From assembly GCA_964419545.1 (NCBI GenBank), contig CAYQQU010000031.1:1-64000 (forward strand): DNA of 64,000 bases, given 5' to 3'. The stretch's first letter is position 1. The number at the start of each line of letters is the position of its first letter. The DNA comes from CAYQQU01 sp964419545. Its GTDB lineage: Bacteria > Bacteroidota > Bacteroidia > Chitinophagales > Saprospiraceae. The notes below the pieces were generated by a model, which saw nothing but the letters and a program-made list of their open reading frames with translations, made no database searches and was not told the DNA's origin. Below are positions 1 through 8,988 of the stretch, piece by piece. The translations under genes were made by a program, and so were the position numbers.

Positions 1-55
1 TAAAAAATACGATGATTATTCCGGGTTTTGGCTATTTTGACCTAAGTAGTTACTT

Positions 56-1522
56 TTATTGAACGGTAATTTTGCGAACCAGCCGGCCTTGCTCGCTTTC
101 CATCACCAACAGGTAAACGCCCGGGCTAAGGTTGCCGGTTTCGAGCCATACCTGATTGGCCCCTACGACAGCCCGGCCTTGCTGGGTCAGCACGCGGGCG
201 CCGGTAGCGTGGTGCAGCTGCAGCTGGAAAGCAAAGCGCTCGGCGGCAGTAAAATCCAGTCGCAGGGGAGTGGCGGCGGATAACGGGTTGGGACTGATCG
301 ACAGGTTTTCCACTGCTGTCAGCGAGCGGATACCGGTGGTCAGGTCGCCGGTCGTAAAACTTTGTTGCGGGAAAAACCCATGACAGGTATTGAACGGGTT
401 GTAGGGTAAAATGCGCCAGTAATAGTCGCGATTGGACCGCAGTTCGTCGGTGTTGAAGCTCGTGCCGGCTACGAAATATTCGTGGATAACATAAATAAAA
501 TTCGAGGTGAGCGAAAACTGCACCAGATAGTGCGTGGCGTTTTCGACAGGCTCCCAGCTGAAGGTCGCCTCGTCGACCGTGGCGATGTGGTCGCCTTCCA
601 AAGGTTGCAGTATCGTAATGTCTTCTGCGGTTACCGGCGGGATGGGTGTAGCAGTAACGGGCAAATCGGGGCGGAGGAATTCCGCATCTACCCGCATCGC
701 CATCGTCTGCTCTTCCGAAAAGCGGTTGGCGCAGGCGTCGTTGGAGTAGGACATCAATAGCGTACCGTCTGATTGAAAAGGCTGGCCGTCGGGATCGAGT
801 TGTTGGGTATAGCTTTGGGCGTCTTCGTTGCAGCTCCAGCGGAAGCTCAGATAATCGGGGGAGGTGTCGCAGAAGCCGTCTCCTGCCTGAAAGCAGTTGC
901 TGCCGTCCACTTTTTCGACTGCGTTGCCGTTGACGAAAGGCGGGGTGGTATTCTCCGCGTCATAGTCGACCCCTTCCCAGCCGGAGAAAGGGTGGGGCAA
1001 CGACAGAAAGTGGCCGATCTCGTGGGCCCAGGTCTTGTCTTCGGGGCCCATGCAGTTCTTGCCCAGCGCTACGGCGTCCGGCCATCCGTAATAGTAACCG
1101 CAGGCGCCGGCGGGGTTTTTAACGATGTAGCAGTTGATGGCGCCGGGCACATTGTTTTCGAACATCATCTGGGCGCCCGTGCTGTAATCGTGGTCAAAAT
1201 AATCGAAGTTCGCGATGAGGTTGATATCATCGGCCAGATAAAGCTGAATGTTGGTGGCGGCAAAATCCTGGTTGAGTTTGCAAAAGGCCGTGAAGACGTC
1301 TTCCGTCTGCAGCGCGCCGAAGCCGAGGCCGTTGGCTACGTTGTGGATCTGCAGGGGCAGGTAGAGCATCTGATTCGTTTTCGGATAATCTTCACGGTTG
1401 GCCTGGTAATGGAGCAGGCGCTCCGTTTTTCCCGGCGGGGTGCCGCAGGGAGCAAGGGGCTCCTGAGCGGTCAGGGCCACAGCAAACAGGGCCAGGCTCA
1501 GGCTGACGAGCGTTTTTTTCAT
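56..1522 (-). CDS. Secreted M43-type zinc metalloprotease with T9SS sorting tail (copy 1)
   Basis: Predicted secreted pappalysin-like (M43) endopeptidase. An N-terminal signal peptide ends near the AQ of VALTAQ. The zinc site HEIGHFLSLPH lies at about residues 167-177 and the Met-turn LLMSYS about 100 residues later. An Fn3-like beta domain follows (around 300-395), then a C-terminal Por-type sorting domain with the SPNP start and GVYLL near the end, which directs export by the type IX system. The frame opens with TTG at 1528, but ATG at 1522 gives a cleaner signal peptide and is preferred. It is the first of three tandem paralogues on this strand. The usual Gly of the metzincin motif is Ser here. 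Family call is firm; the substrate is unknown. Confidence 0.88.
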   Translation of the reverse strand: MKKTLVSLSLALFAVALTAQEPLAPCGTPPGKTERLLHYQANREDYPKTNQMLYLPLQIHNVANGLGFGALQTEDVFTAFCKLNQDFAATNIQLYLADDINLIANFDYFDHDYSTGAQMMFENNVPGAINCYIVKNPAGACGYYYGWPDAVALGKNCMGPEDKTWAHEIGHFLSLPHPFSGWEGVDYDAENTTPPFVNGNAVEKVDGSNCFQAGDGFCDTSPDYLSFRWSCNEDAQSYTQQLDPDGQPFQSDGTLLMSYSNDACANRFSEEQTMAMRVDAEFLRPDLPVTATPIPPVTAEDITILQPLEGDHIATVDEATFSWEPVENATHYLVQFSLTSNFIYVIHEYFVAGTSFNTDELRSNRDYYWRILPYNPFNTCHGFFPQQSFTTGDLTTGIRSLTAVENLSISPNPLSAATPLRLDFTAAERFAFQLQLHHATGARVLTQQGRAVVGANQVWLETGNLSPGVYLLVMESEQGRLVRKITVQ

Positions 1523-1622
1523 GTCCAAAAATATTTATTGGTGTCAAAACGGTTGACGGCCGCCAATTTGGCCGTCAACCGTATCAACACGAGAAAGTAG
1601 CGTTTGATTGCCAAAATTCCGA

Positions 1623-3161
1623 TTATTCAGTAATAATGACGCGGGTGGACATTTCCTGTTCGCCCGCGCGCAGAGAAAGCAGGTAGACGCCGCTTTTGAG
1701 GGCCTCGACCGGTAGTTGCAGCCGGTTTTCGCCTGCTGCCAGTTGTTCGACGCGCCCGGTGCGCAACAGTTGGCCGCTGAGGCTGAACAGGCGCACCTGA
1801 GCGGCGAAGCTTTCCTTGGCTTCGATGCTGACGGTCAGTTCATCGCCCGTTTTTACCGGGTTGGGGTGCACCGTCCAGCGATTGACCTGGCTCAGGGTGC
1901 GGGTGCTCACGACTTCGCCGGTGGAGAAGTTGCGCGTAGGGGTAAAGTTGGTGCAGGTGCGGTAGGGGCTGAAGGGGCGTACGCGCCAGAAGTAGCTCTC
2001 GTTGGCGTCGAGGTCTTCCACCAGCTTGGTATTGCCGAAAGAAATATAGGAGCGTAGATCATTGCCCGCAAAGTCGGGCGTTTCATCCACTTCCACCAGG
2101 TAGCGGTCGGCGCCGGATACAGGCGCCCATTCGAAGACGACGAAGTTGAAGCCGTCGATCGTTTCGCCGCTCGCCGGTGCGACGAGTTCCGGTGTTTGGG
2201 TGATCTCGGTCAGGGAAGGAACATTGCCCGGGTTGACGTAATTGCGTTCCGAGCTATTGAGGTTCTGGATCATGAGGGCCTGCTGCATATCGGAAAAGTG
2301 GTAGTCATCGAGCGGGCAATTGCCGAAGTAACTCATGTAGTTGCTTTCTTCTGGATCGATCAATACGCCGTCGGGGTCCATGGCGCCGCCGGTAAAGTCG
2401 CAGTCCGGCCAGAAGATCCCGTTGTAGTCGGGCGGCGTATCGCAGACGAGGTCACCCGCGTTTTCGCAGTTCGATCCATCTTGTTTTTCGTTGAGTGCAA
2501 AGCCGTTGGGGGCGAAGGTGGCCACCGGGTTCATATCGCCGGGTTCCCAGGGATCGACTTCCCAGCCGTTATGCGGGTGCAGCAGGCTGAAAAAATGCCC
2601 CATCTCATGAGAGAGGGTCGTCGAAGCGCCGTTGGTCTCGCTTTTGCGGATCACGATCCAGTCGGCGGTGGGGTCGGGATCGTAATAACCGAGGGTGACG
2701 GTGCCGGGCGGGGTGACGTTGGAGTTGGTTGCGTTCTGGGTGACCCAGATGTTCACCGCGGAATCGTCGCGCGAGTTGACCATGAGAAAATTGGAAGCCG
2801 TAGCGCCGGGGTTATCGTAAATGGCGTTATTGTTGACTTCGTTTATTTGCTTGATGTAGAATTGCATGTTCATGCCCAGGAAGTCTTCGTTCAACTCGCA
2901 AAGCTGATCGAGGATGTCGGAGACGGAAACGCGGCCCAGGCCGGTAGACTGGGCAGTGGCGTGGAAGGTAACCGGCACGTAGGTGATGTCTCTTTGTTGA
3001 ACGTAGGGCGCTTCGAGGAAAGAAGCTTTGTTGGCGAGGAAGCGCTCCTGCAGCAGGTCGCGCAACTCGCCTTCAACGCCGCAGGGCTTGGTTGGCTGAG
3101 CGTAGATCCCGCTGATGACAGCAGTAAGCAAAAGCGTAAGCAGTACAAGTTTTTTATTCAT
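1623..3161 (-). CDS. Secreted M43-type zinc metalloprotease with T9SS sorting tail (copy 2)
   Basis: Paralogue of its two neighbours, 512 residues. A signal peptide ends at IYAQ (about residue 22). The zinc-binding HEMGHFFSLLH is at residues 185-195, followed by CDTPPDYN and the Met-turn NYMSYF. An Fn3-like domain with YFWRVRPFSPY follows. A C-terminal T9SS type A sorting domain begins at the HPNP motif and ends GVYLLSL...RVIITE. Relative to copy 1 it has extra sequence just before the zinc helix (DWIVIRKSE), which is shared with copy 3. The HExxH and third His are intact, so it should be active. About 94 bases separate it from copy 1, so cotranscription is possible. A TAAATTTG promoter-like box lies 30 bases upstream. 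Confidence 0.9.
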   Translation of the reverse strand: MNKKLVLLTLLLTAVISGIYAQPTKPCGVEGELRDLLQERFLANKASFLEAPYVQQRDITYVPVTFHATAQSTGLGRVSVSDILDQLCELNEDFLGMNMQFYIKQINEVNNNAIYDNPGATASNFLMVNSRDDSAVNIWVTQNATNSNVTPPGTVTLGYYDPDPTADWIVIRKSETNGASTTLSHEMGHFFSLLHPHNGWEVDPWEPGDMNPVATFAPNGFALNEKQDGSNCENAGDLVCDTPPDYNGIFWPDCDFTGGAMDPDGVLIDPEESNYMSYFGNCPLDDYHFSDMQQALMIQNLNSSERNYVNPGNVPSLTEITQTPELVAPASGETIDGFNFVVFEWAPVSGADRYLVEVDETPDFAGNDLRSYISFGNTKLVEDLDANESYFWRVRPFSPYRTCTNFTPTRNFSTGEVVSTRTLSQVNRWTVHPNPVKTGDELTVSIEAKESFAAQVRLFSLSGQLLRTGRVEQLAAGENRLQLPVEALKSGVYLLSLRAGEQEMSTRVIITE

Positions 3162-3190
3162 AATCGTTTATTTTGGAAAACCATTACCAG

Positions 3191-3198
3191 CAAATTTA
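3191..3198 (-). promoter_or_regulatory. Bacteroidota -7 element upstream of metalloprotease copy 2
   Basis: On the minus strand this reads TAAATTTG, a perfect match to the Bacteroidota -7 consensus TAnnTTTG. It sits 30 bases before the ATG at 3161. A TTTG is present upstream but at about 25 bases spacing rather than the usual 19-20, so the -33 part is weak. Confidence 0.4.
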
Positions 3199-3267
3199 CC
3201 TCAAAAGTGGGGATTGCGGCAGGCAAACGGAAGTCATTTTTGTTTTCCGTCTGTCAGCTGCCGAAAA

Positions 3268-4803
3268 TCAGCGGCTGATGACCAGCTTACGGGTACTCCG
3301 CTGTTCCTTTCCATGCAGGTTGACGAGGTACCATCCCGGCGGGAGGTCGGCGGGCAGCGACAGCTGTCGCCGGTTAGCTCCGGCCTGGAACCGGAATGTT
3401 CCCCAATCCTGGATCGGCCGGCCCAAGACCGAAGTCAGTTCGATCCGGGCAGTGAAGGCCGTGGACGCCGCGAGGTCCAGGGTCAGCTGCCCCCCCGGAG
3501 CGGCGGGGTTGGGCGCAACGGACCAATTCAGGTTGCTTCCGGCTTGCGAGAGGCCTACGGTCTGTCCGGTGTAGAAAAGGTTCAACTCCGAAAATTCGGT
3601 ACAGGCCTGGTAGCTGTTGAAAGGCCGCACGCGCCAGTAGTAGGTGCGGTCGTTCTGGAGCCCCGTTACTGTCCAGTTGTTGTCGGTGACGATCAGTCTT
3701 CTGAGCAAGGGCGTATTGAAGGTCACCACCACGTCGATTTCCAGGAGGTAGGCGTCGGCGCCGGCGGCCGGGGTCCAGCTGAAATCTACCGAGCCGGGGT
3801 CGGAAATGCCGGATTCGTCGGCCGGGGCGAGCAGCGTCACCGGGCCGGCTACGGGGCCGAGGTTAGCCGGCGGGCCGGCTGCGCGGATGTAGTCGCGCTG
3901 TTCGGTGAACAGGTCCTGCAGGATCACCGCGCGTTGTTCGTCGCTGAAGAAGTACTCGTCCCTTTCGCACTGGTTGAAATAGCTCATGATCAGGCGTTCT
4001 TCCGGGTCGACGGGTTCGCCCTCGGGGTCCAGTGCGCCCTGGTATTCGCAGGTCATCCAGCCGAAACCGAAGTTGTAGTCGGGGGGCGTATCGCAGAGCA
4101 TATCGGCGGCCGTTTCGCAATTGGCCCCGCTCATCAGTTCGGTGTCCTGCCCGCCCGGAGAGACGGCCGGAGCCGGGTCGCCGTGAACGGCGGCGTCATA
4201 GGGTTCGGTATCCCAACCGCGGAAAGGGTGCACCAGGGAAAAGAAATGGCCCATTTCGTGCGACAGGGTAGTGGCGTCTTCGTTGGCCTCGCTGGTGCGC
4301 ATCACGATCCAATCGCGCTGGTAATTGTCCTGGATGTAGTACCCTTGCACCAGTCCTTCGATTTCAATATCGGGCGTGGCGTCCTGCAGCACCCATACGT
4401 TGATGGCGGCGGGGTCCCGCAACGCCAGCATCAGGAACTCGTAGTCGTTATGGTTGCTGTAGATGCCGGTATGGTTCAGAAAAACGAATTCCTTGATGTA
4501 GAATTGGATGTCCATGCCGGTGAAATCTTCGTTGAGCCGGCACAGCATATCCATCACCTTGCCCGGAGCGGCGCGACCGAAACCTTCGTCTCTGGCCACC
4601 AGGAAGAAAGTGATGGGCAAATAAGTGATGCTGCGCGGCTGCACTTCCGAGGATGCCCGCCGGGCGGCGATATTGCGTTGCAATCTGGGAACGAGCGCTT
4701 CTTCCCGCTCGCCGACGGTGCCGCAGACGGGCTGGGCTTCCGGCAGCAGGGGCAGCAGACCGAAGAGCAGCAGGAACGCAAAACGAAAATACATGGCCTT
4801 CAT
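3268..4803 (-). CDS. Secreted M43-type zinc metalloprotease with T9SS sorting tail (copy 3)
   Basis: Third tandem M43 paralogue, 511 residues. The signal peptide runs to PEAQ (about residue 24); a second in-frame ATG at codon 4 is also a possible start. The zinc motif HEMGHFFSLVH is at residues 182-192, CDTPPDYNFGF follows, and the Met-turn is LIMSYF. An Fn3-like domain (YYWRVRPFNSY) precedes a T9SS sorting domain starting at APNP and ending RKLVISR. Like its neighbours it has Ser in place of the metzincin Gly. The closest paralogue by eye is copy 2, with the shared DWIV region before the zinc helix. A TAATTTTG box lies upstream at 4870-4877. Predicted to be an extracellular or cell-surface protease. 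Confidence 0.9.
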   Translation of the reverse strand: MKAMYFRFAFLLLFGLLPLLPEAQPVCGTVGEREEALVPRLQRNIAARRASSEVQPRSITYLPITFFLVARDEGFGRAAPGKVMDMLCRLNEDFTGMDIQFYIKEFVFLNHTGIYSNHNDYEFLMLALRDPAAINVWVLQDATPDIEIEGLVQGYYIQDNYQRDWIVMRTSEANEDATTLSHEMGHFFSLVHPFRGWDTEPYDAAVHGDPAPAVSPGGQDTELMSGANCETAADMLCDTPPDYNFGFGWMTCEYQGALDPEGEPVDPEERLIMSYFNQCERDEYFFSDEQRAVILQDLFTEQRDYIRAAGPPANLGPVAGPVTLLAPADESGISDPGSVDFSWTPAAGADAYLLEIDVVVTFNTPLLRRLIVTDNNWTVTGLQNDRTYYWRVRPFNSYQACTEFSELNLFYTGQTVGLSQAGSNLNWSVAPNPAAPGGQLTLDLAASTAFTARIELTSVLGRPIQDWGTFRFQAGANRRQLSLPADLPPGWYLVNLHGKEQRSTRKLVISR

Positions 4804-4869
4804 ACGATTCGAAAGAATTTACCCCTTTCGTGCGCTCATTCGCAGGAAAAAGGGTTTATTAAGAGAAAC

Positions 4870-4877
4870 CAAAATTA
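4870..4877 (-). promoter_or_regulatory. Bacteroidota -7 element upstream of metalloprotease copy 3
   Basis: Minus-strand TAATTTTG matches TAnnTTTG exactly and lies 67 bases before the ATG at 4803. No convincing -33 TTTG at standard spacing was found. Confidence 0.4.
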
Positions 4878-4955
4878 GCAAAAATCGTTGCGACGAGCCG
4901 GGGCCTCGCCGGGAATTCTTTGGTCGGAAGGTGCACAAAGCTGCTAAAATTTAGC

Positions 4956-4963
4956 TACTTTTG
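4956..4963 (+). promoter_or_regulatory. Bacteroidota -7 element upstream of mdh
   Basis: TACTTTTG matches TAnnTTTG exactly and lies about 124 bases before the mdh ATG. No TTTG at -33 with standard spacing, so this is a partial promoter match. Confidence 0.4.
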
Positions 4964-5086
4964 CACCGCTTCGAAAAGGCAATTGCCAAAGGCGGCAAGC
5001 CTTGATGTGGGAAAGCCGGCCAGCCATCAGCGGATTCGTTCAGCGGCGAACAAACCAATCATTTTAAAATAAACAAACTTAAAATT

Positions 5087-6019
5087 ATGAGTAAAGTGAC
5101 CGTGGTTGGAGCCGGAAACGTGGGGGCTACCGTGGCTAACGTTCTGGCTCACCAAGATCTGGTGAAGGAAATCGTGCTGCTCGACATTCAGGGCGACCTG
5201 GCCCGGGGCAAAGCCCTCGACACCTGGCAGCAAGCACCGATCGACTATTACAGCACGCGACTGAAAGGTACGGACGATTACCAGGATACGGCCGGCTCGG
5301 ACATTGTGGTTATCACCGCCGGGGTGCCGCGTAAGCCGGGCATGAGCCGCGACGATCTGATTTCGACCAACGCCAAGATCGTCAATATGGTCTCCAAGTC
5401 CATCATGGAACATTCCGACAATCCCATCATCATCGTCGTCTCCAACCCGCTGGATGTGATGACCTACGCCGCCTTCCAGTCGGCCGGCCTGCCTTCCTCG
5501 CAGGTTTTCGGCATGGCGGGTATTCTGGATACGGGGCGCTTCCGGGCGTTCCTGGCCGAAGCGCTTAACGTTTCGCCCAAGGATATCCAGGCCGTACTGA
5601 TGGGCGGGCACGGCGACACGATGGTGCCCTTGCCCCGCTATACCACCGTGGCCGGCATCCCCGTAACGGAACTCATCGATCAGGCCCAACTCGACGCTAT
5701 TGTGAAGCGTACTAAAATGGGCGGAGGAGAACTGGTCAAATTGATGGGCACTTCGGCCTGGTATGCGCCCGGCGCCGCCGCGGCTCAGATGGTGGAAACC
5801 ATCCTGCGCGACGAAAACCGCATTTATCCCTGCTGCGTGCGCCTCGACGGCGAATATGGACTGAAGGACATTTTCCTGGGCGTTCCGGTAAAACTCGGCC
5901 AGTCGGGCATCGCGCAAATCATTGAACTCGACCTCAACGACGAAGAGATGGCCCTGCTGAAAACTTCGGCGGAACACGTCAAAAACGTCATGGAGGTTTA
6001 TGATAAGATGGGCGTCTGA
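5087..6019 (+). CDS. mdh: Malate dehydrogenase
   Basis: NAD-dependent malate dehydrogenase of the lactate-dehydrogenase-like type, 310 residues, which interconverts malate and oxaloacetate in the TCA cycle. The Rossmann motif GAGNVGA is at residues 8-14 and LLDIQGD marks the NAD-binding acidic residue. AGVPRKPGMSRDDL carries the mobile-loop arginines, SNPLDVMTY follows, and GGHGDTMVP holds the catalytic His. Length is normal for the family. The gene stands alone with a strong hairpin terminator directly downstream. Start ATG is preceded by an A-rich leader, as is common in Bacteroidota. Confidence 0.97.
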   Translation: MSKVTVVGAGNVGATVANVLAHQDLVKEIVLLDIQGDLARGKALDTWQQAPIDYYSTRLKGTDDYQDTAGSDIVVITAGVPRKPGMSRDDLISTNAKIVNMVSKSIMEHSDNPIIIVVSNPLDVMTYAAFQSAGLPSSQVFGMAGILDTGRFRAFLAEALNVSPKDIQAVLMGGHGDTMVPLPRYTTVAGIPVTELIDQAQLDAIVKRTKMGGGELVKLMGTSAWYAPGAAAAQMVETILRDENRIYPCCVRLDGEYGLKDIFLGVPVKLGQSGIAQIIELDLNDEEMALLKTSAEHVKNVMEVYDKMGV

Positions 6020-6041
6020 CGCCCCGCGCCAAGAAAGAGGC

Positions 6042-6079
6042 AAAAGAGCTCCCGCCTTCGTCGGAGCTCTTTTGTTTTC
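6042..6079 (+). terminator. Rho-independent terminator of mdh
   Basis: A perfect 11-bp stem (AAAAGAGCTCC paired with GGAGCTCTTTT) with a short loop, whose right arm runs into a T-rich tail. It starts 23 bases after the mdh stop. Confidence 0.85.
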
Positions 6080-6138
6080 TGAACTTTTTAAGACTTTGCG
6101 TGTTCTATTTTTCAGTTCTCACCGCAAAATTTTTAGCA

Positions 6139-6678
6139 ATGGCCGTGGTCAATCTCAACGTCGATGTTTTAGATAAAATGGTTACCAATACCGGGGCCAC
6201 CTTACTGGAGTTATCTGAGCGCCAACCGGTTCTTCTCGTTTTCCTCCGCCACTTCGGCTGCACCTTCTGCCGGGAAGCCCTGGCCGACATCGCCAACCGC
6301 CGCGAGGATATTGAAGCGGGCGGCACCCAGATCGTCTTCGTGCACATGACCGAAAACGAAATCGCCGAGCGTTATTTTATGCGCTACAAACTGGAGGGCG
6401 CGACCCACATCAGCGATCCCGAACGCAAATACTACGCCGCCTTCGGACTCGTACGCGGCAACCTGACCCAGCTTTTCGGGCTGCAGTCCTGGATACGCGG
6501 CTTCGAAGCCGGCGTACTGGAAGGGCACGGCGTCGGCCCGCTGCTGGGCGACGGCTTTCAGATGCCGGGCGTATTCGTCATTAAAGACGGAGAGATCAGG
6601 GAGAGCTTTATCCATAAACTGGCGTCCGACCGGCCGGATTACGAGGAACTGGTCAAGTGCTGCGTGATGGAGAGCTGA
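6139..6678 (+). CDS. Thioredoxin-fold AhpC/PRXL2-like redox protein
   Basis: A 179-residue soluble protein of the peroxiredoxin-like/AhpC-TSA superfamily. The hallmark is FLRHFGCTFCREAL, a CxxC redox motif at residues 41-44 at the end of the first core strand. It is followed by a typical thioredoxin fold with PGVFVIKDGEI as the late cis-Pro strand. The frame is open from 6100, but ATG at 6139 fits the fold start better. No signal peptide is evident, so it is probably cytoplasmic. It may be a disulfide reductase or peroxidase; the substrate cannot be told from the sequence. Confidence 0.75.
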   Translation: MAVVNLNVDVLDKMVTNTGATLLELSERQPVLLVFLRHFGCTFCREALADIANRREDIEAGGTQIVFVHMTENEIAERYFMRYKLEGATHISDPERKYYAAFGLVRGNLTQLFGLQSWIRGFEAGVLEGHGVGPLLGDGFQMPGVFVIKDGEIRESFIHKLASDRPDYEELVKCCVMES

Positions 6679-6810
6679 AAAGCGATCCCGGACAAAAACA
6701 AATTCAAATAGCAACGCTGCGCCTTGAACTTTTTTCAAGGCGTTTCTATTTTTAGTGGTAAAGACCGGTGCGGCATCATCTACACTGGGTCCGTTAAACC
6801 AAACTTTTTT

Positions 6811-7911
6811 ATGATCGGATGGCGATTTTCCCAATTTGACCCCCGCCAACAGGAAGGGTCTACTTTCGATAAATTGTTTAAACTTTTCCAGGAACTACTG
6901 GTGTACACCTCGGGAGACGTGAGCGAAGCCTTGGCCTGGCTCAATGAACTGGATCGCGAATATGGCCTTACGAATGACGAATACGGCATGGCCGACTTCA
7001 TTCAGGACCTCATCGACAAAGGGTATATTCAACAGGAGGGCCCCCAGAACCCGAGCTTCGTGCCTTCTTCTAAAATGGAGATCGCCCTGCGGCAAAAGGC
7101 GTTGGAAGATATTTTCGGGCAGCTCAAAAAGTCACGACGCGGCAACCACGATACGCGCTTCGGAGGCATGGGCAATGAAAAAACGGCCGATCGCCGACCC
7201 TTTGAGTTCGGCGACCAGCTCGATAACCTGGCCGTCTCCGAAACGCTGCGCAACGCCCAGATCAATCACGGCATCGACGATTTCAAACTCACGCACGACG
7301 ACCTCGAGGTTTTTGAGACCCAATACCAAAGCCAGATGAGCACGGTGCTCATGATCGATATTTCCCACTCCATGATCCTCTACGGAGAAGACCGCATCAC
7401 GCCCGCCAAAAAAGTAGGCATGGCCCTGGCGGAACTCATCACCACCCGCTATCCTAAAGACACCCTCGACGTAATCGTCTTCGGCAACGACGCCTGGCCG
7501 GTAGAGATCAAAGACCTGCCGTATCTCCAGGTGGGGCCTTACCATACCAATACCGTAGCCGGCCTCGAGCTGGCGATGGACCTGCTGCGCCGCCGCCGCA
7601 ATCCCAACAAACAGATCTTTATGATCACCGACGGCAAACCTACCTGCATTAAAAAAGGAAAACGCTACTACAAGAACAGCTTCGGCCTGGACCGCAAGAT
7701 CGTCAATCGCACCCTCAACCTGGCTACCCGTTGTCGTAAGCTGGATATTCCCATCACGACCTTTATGATCGCACGCGACCCTTACCTGGTGCGTTTTGTC
7801 GATCAGTTCACCCAGGCCAATAACGGCAAGGCTTTTTACAGCAGTCTGCAGGGGCTCGGGGAGTACATTTTCCGGGATTACAAAAACAATAAGGGCCGCC
7901 GGCACCGGTAG
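6811..7911 (+). CDS. VWA-domain protein
   Basis: A 366-residue protein. The N-terminal half is helical and without clear homology. The C-terminal half is a von Willebrand factor A domain with an intact metal-ion-dependent adhesion site: MIDISHSM supplies DxSxS at residues 183-187, and MITDGKPT supplies the later Asp. The frame is open from 6724, but ATG at 6811 is preferred. Similar VWA proteins often work with MoxR-type AAA ATPases as metal-insertion chaperones, but no ATPase gene is adjacent here. No signal peptide or membrane segment. Exact role unknown. Confidence 0.75.
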   Translation: MIGWRFSQFDPRQQEGSTFDKLFKLFQELLVYTSGDVSEALAWLNELDREYGLTNDEYGMADFIQDLIDKGYIQQEGPQNPSFVPSSKMEIALRQKALEDIFGQLKKSRRGNHDTRFGGMGNEKTADRRPFEFGDQLDNLAVSETLRNAQINHGIDDFKLTHDDLEVFETQYQSQMSTVLMIDISHSMILYGEDRITPAKKVGMALAELITTRYPKDTLDVIVFGNDAWPVEIKDLPYLQVGPYHTNTVAGLELAMDLLRRRRNPNKQIFMITDGKPTCIKKGKRYYKNSFGLDRKIVNRTLNLATRCRKLDIPITTFMIARDPYLVRFVDQFTQANNGKAFYSSLQGLGEYIFRDYKNNKGRRHR

Positions 7912-7995
7912 CGGGATCAAAAGCGGGGTTCCGCCGATCGCTCATACAATTTAGACCCTGCCCGCGGCGTTATTGGTGCAAAATCATACGTCCGC

Positions 7996-8937
7996 ATGAA
8001 GCGTATTCTGCTTGGGTTCTTTTGTCTGTCGTTGACGATGGCCGCCTTCGGGCAGGCCGATTCCATTCCCCGCCCGGATACTCCTATCGAGCCGGCGGAC
8101 TGGGACGCTATAACGGCATTGGAGGATACCCTCGCCCTGCTCGCGTACGCGATCGTCAACGATTCGCTGCCTGAACACCGCTTCGGCGCCTGCCGCCAGT
8201 TTATTCCCACCCTGGTGAAAGCCCTGCAGAAACCGCATTCCTTCGAATATCTTTTCGAACGCCTGCGGGCGGTTTCGATCCTGTATCCGCCCGACAGTAC
8301 GTTCCGCATCTTTACCTGGCAGCTCTACGTAGACATCAACGAATACCGATACTACGGCGCCATCCAGATGAACACGCCGGACCTGAAGCTTTTTCCGCTG
8401 GTGGATCGTTCCTTTGAAGTGGAAGATCCGGAACAGGCCCAACTGACCGCCGACCAGTGGTACGGGGCCGTTTATTACAATCTGCTGGCCGTGGAAGAAG
8501 GCCCTGCGGGTCCTTATTACCTCCTGTTCGGCTTTGACGGCAACGAGCTGTACCGCAAGCGAAAGCTGATCGATGTCCTGTCTTTCAAAGATGGGCAGCC
8601 GGTCTTCGGCGCTCCGGTATTTATAAAGGCCGGTGAAGAGAACGAACCGGAAGTGGTGCGGTCGCGCATCCTGCGCACGTATTCGGCCGAGGTGAGCACC
8701 CGGCTCAACTACGACGAATTGATGGAGCTCATCATTTTCGATCACCTGATTCCCGCCGACGGCAAGTACGGAGAAGGACCTACCTTTTATCCCGACGGAA
8801 GCTATGAAGCTTATCGCCTGGAAGACGGCCTCTGGCGGTACGTCGATAAAGTGTTCAATCAGACTTCCGACGAAGCGCCCCGCCCCAGCCCGATTTTAGA
8901 TAATCGGACCAAGGATTTGTTCGGCCGGCAAAATTGA
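7996..8937 (+). CDS. Secreted protein of unknown function
   Basis: Hypothetical protein of 313 residues with a clear signal peptide (KRILLGFFCLSLTMAAFGQ). The body is mixed alpha/beta with many aromatic residues and the pattern FYPDGSYEAYRLEDG-LWRYVDKVF near the C-terminus. No T9SS sorting tail, lipobox or membrane segment is visible, so periplasmic location is likely. It lies 52 bases upstream of the inactive S46 homologue on the same strand and could share its transcript. I recognise no family with a known function. Confidence 0.65.
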   Translation: MKRILLGFFCLSLTMAAFGQADSIPRPDTPIEPADWDAITALEDTLALLAYAIVNDSLPEHRFGACRQFIPTLVKALQKPHSFEYLFERLRAVSILYPPDSTFRIFTWQLYVDINEYRYYGAIQMNTPDLKLFPLVDRSFEVEDPEQAQLTADQWYGAVYYNLLAVEEGPAGPYYLLFGFDGNELYRKRKLIDVLSFKDGQPVFGAPVFIKAGEENEPEVVRSRILRTYSAEVSTRLNYDELMELIIFDHLIPADGKYGEGPTFYPDGSYEAYRLEDGLWRYVDKVFNQTSDEAPRPSPILDNRTKDLFGRQN

Positions 8938-8988
8938 CCTTTCTTTAGGCATTCCTGAGTTCAAACGTTGCAGAGCTTGTTTGAAGGT

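Noticed and set aside
3115..4878. A plus-strand open frame of 587 codons antisense to metalloprotease copies 2 and 3, and similar long antisense frames throughout the window
   Set aside because: High-GC coding DNA leaves the opposite frames open. The sequence reads as low-complexity Val/Gly/Arg with no start features or domains, while the minus strand carries clear metalloproteases.
8968..8988. TTG start of the S46 homologue
   Set aside because: ATG at 8989 gives a normal signal peptide; the TTG adds residues with no family match.
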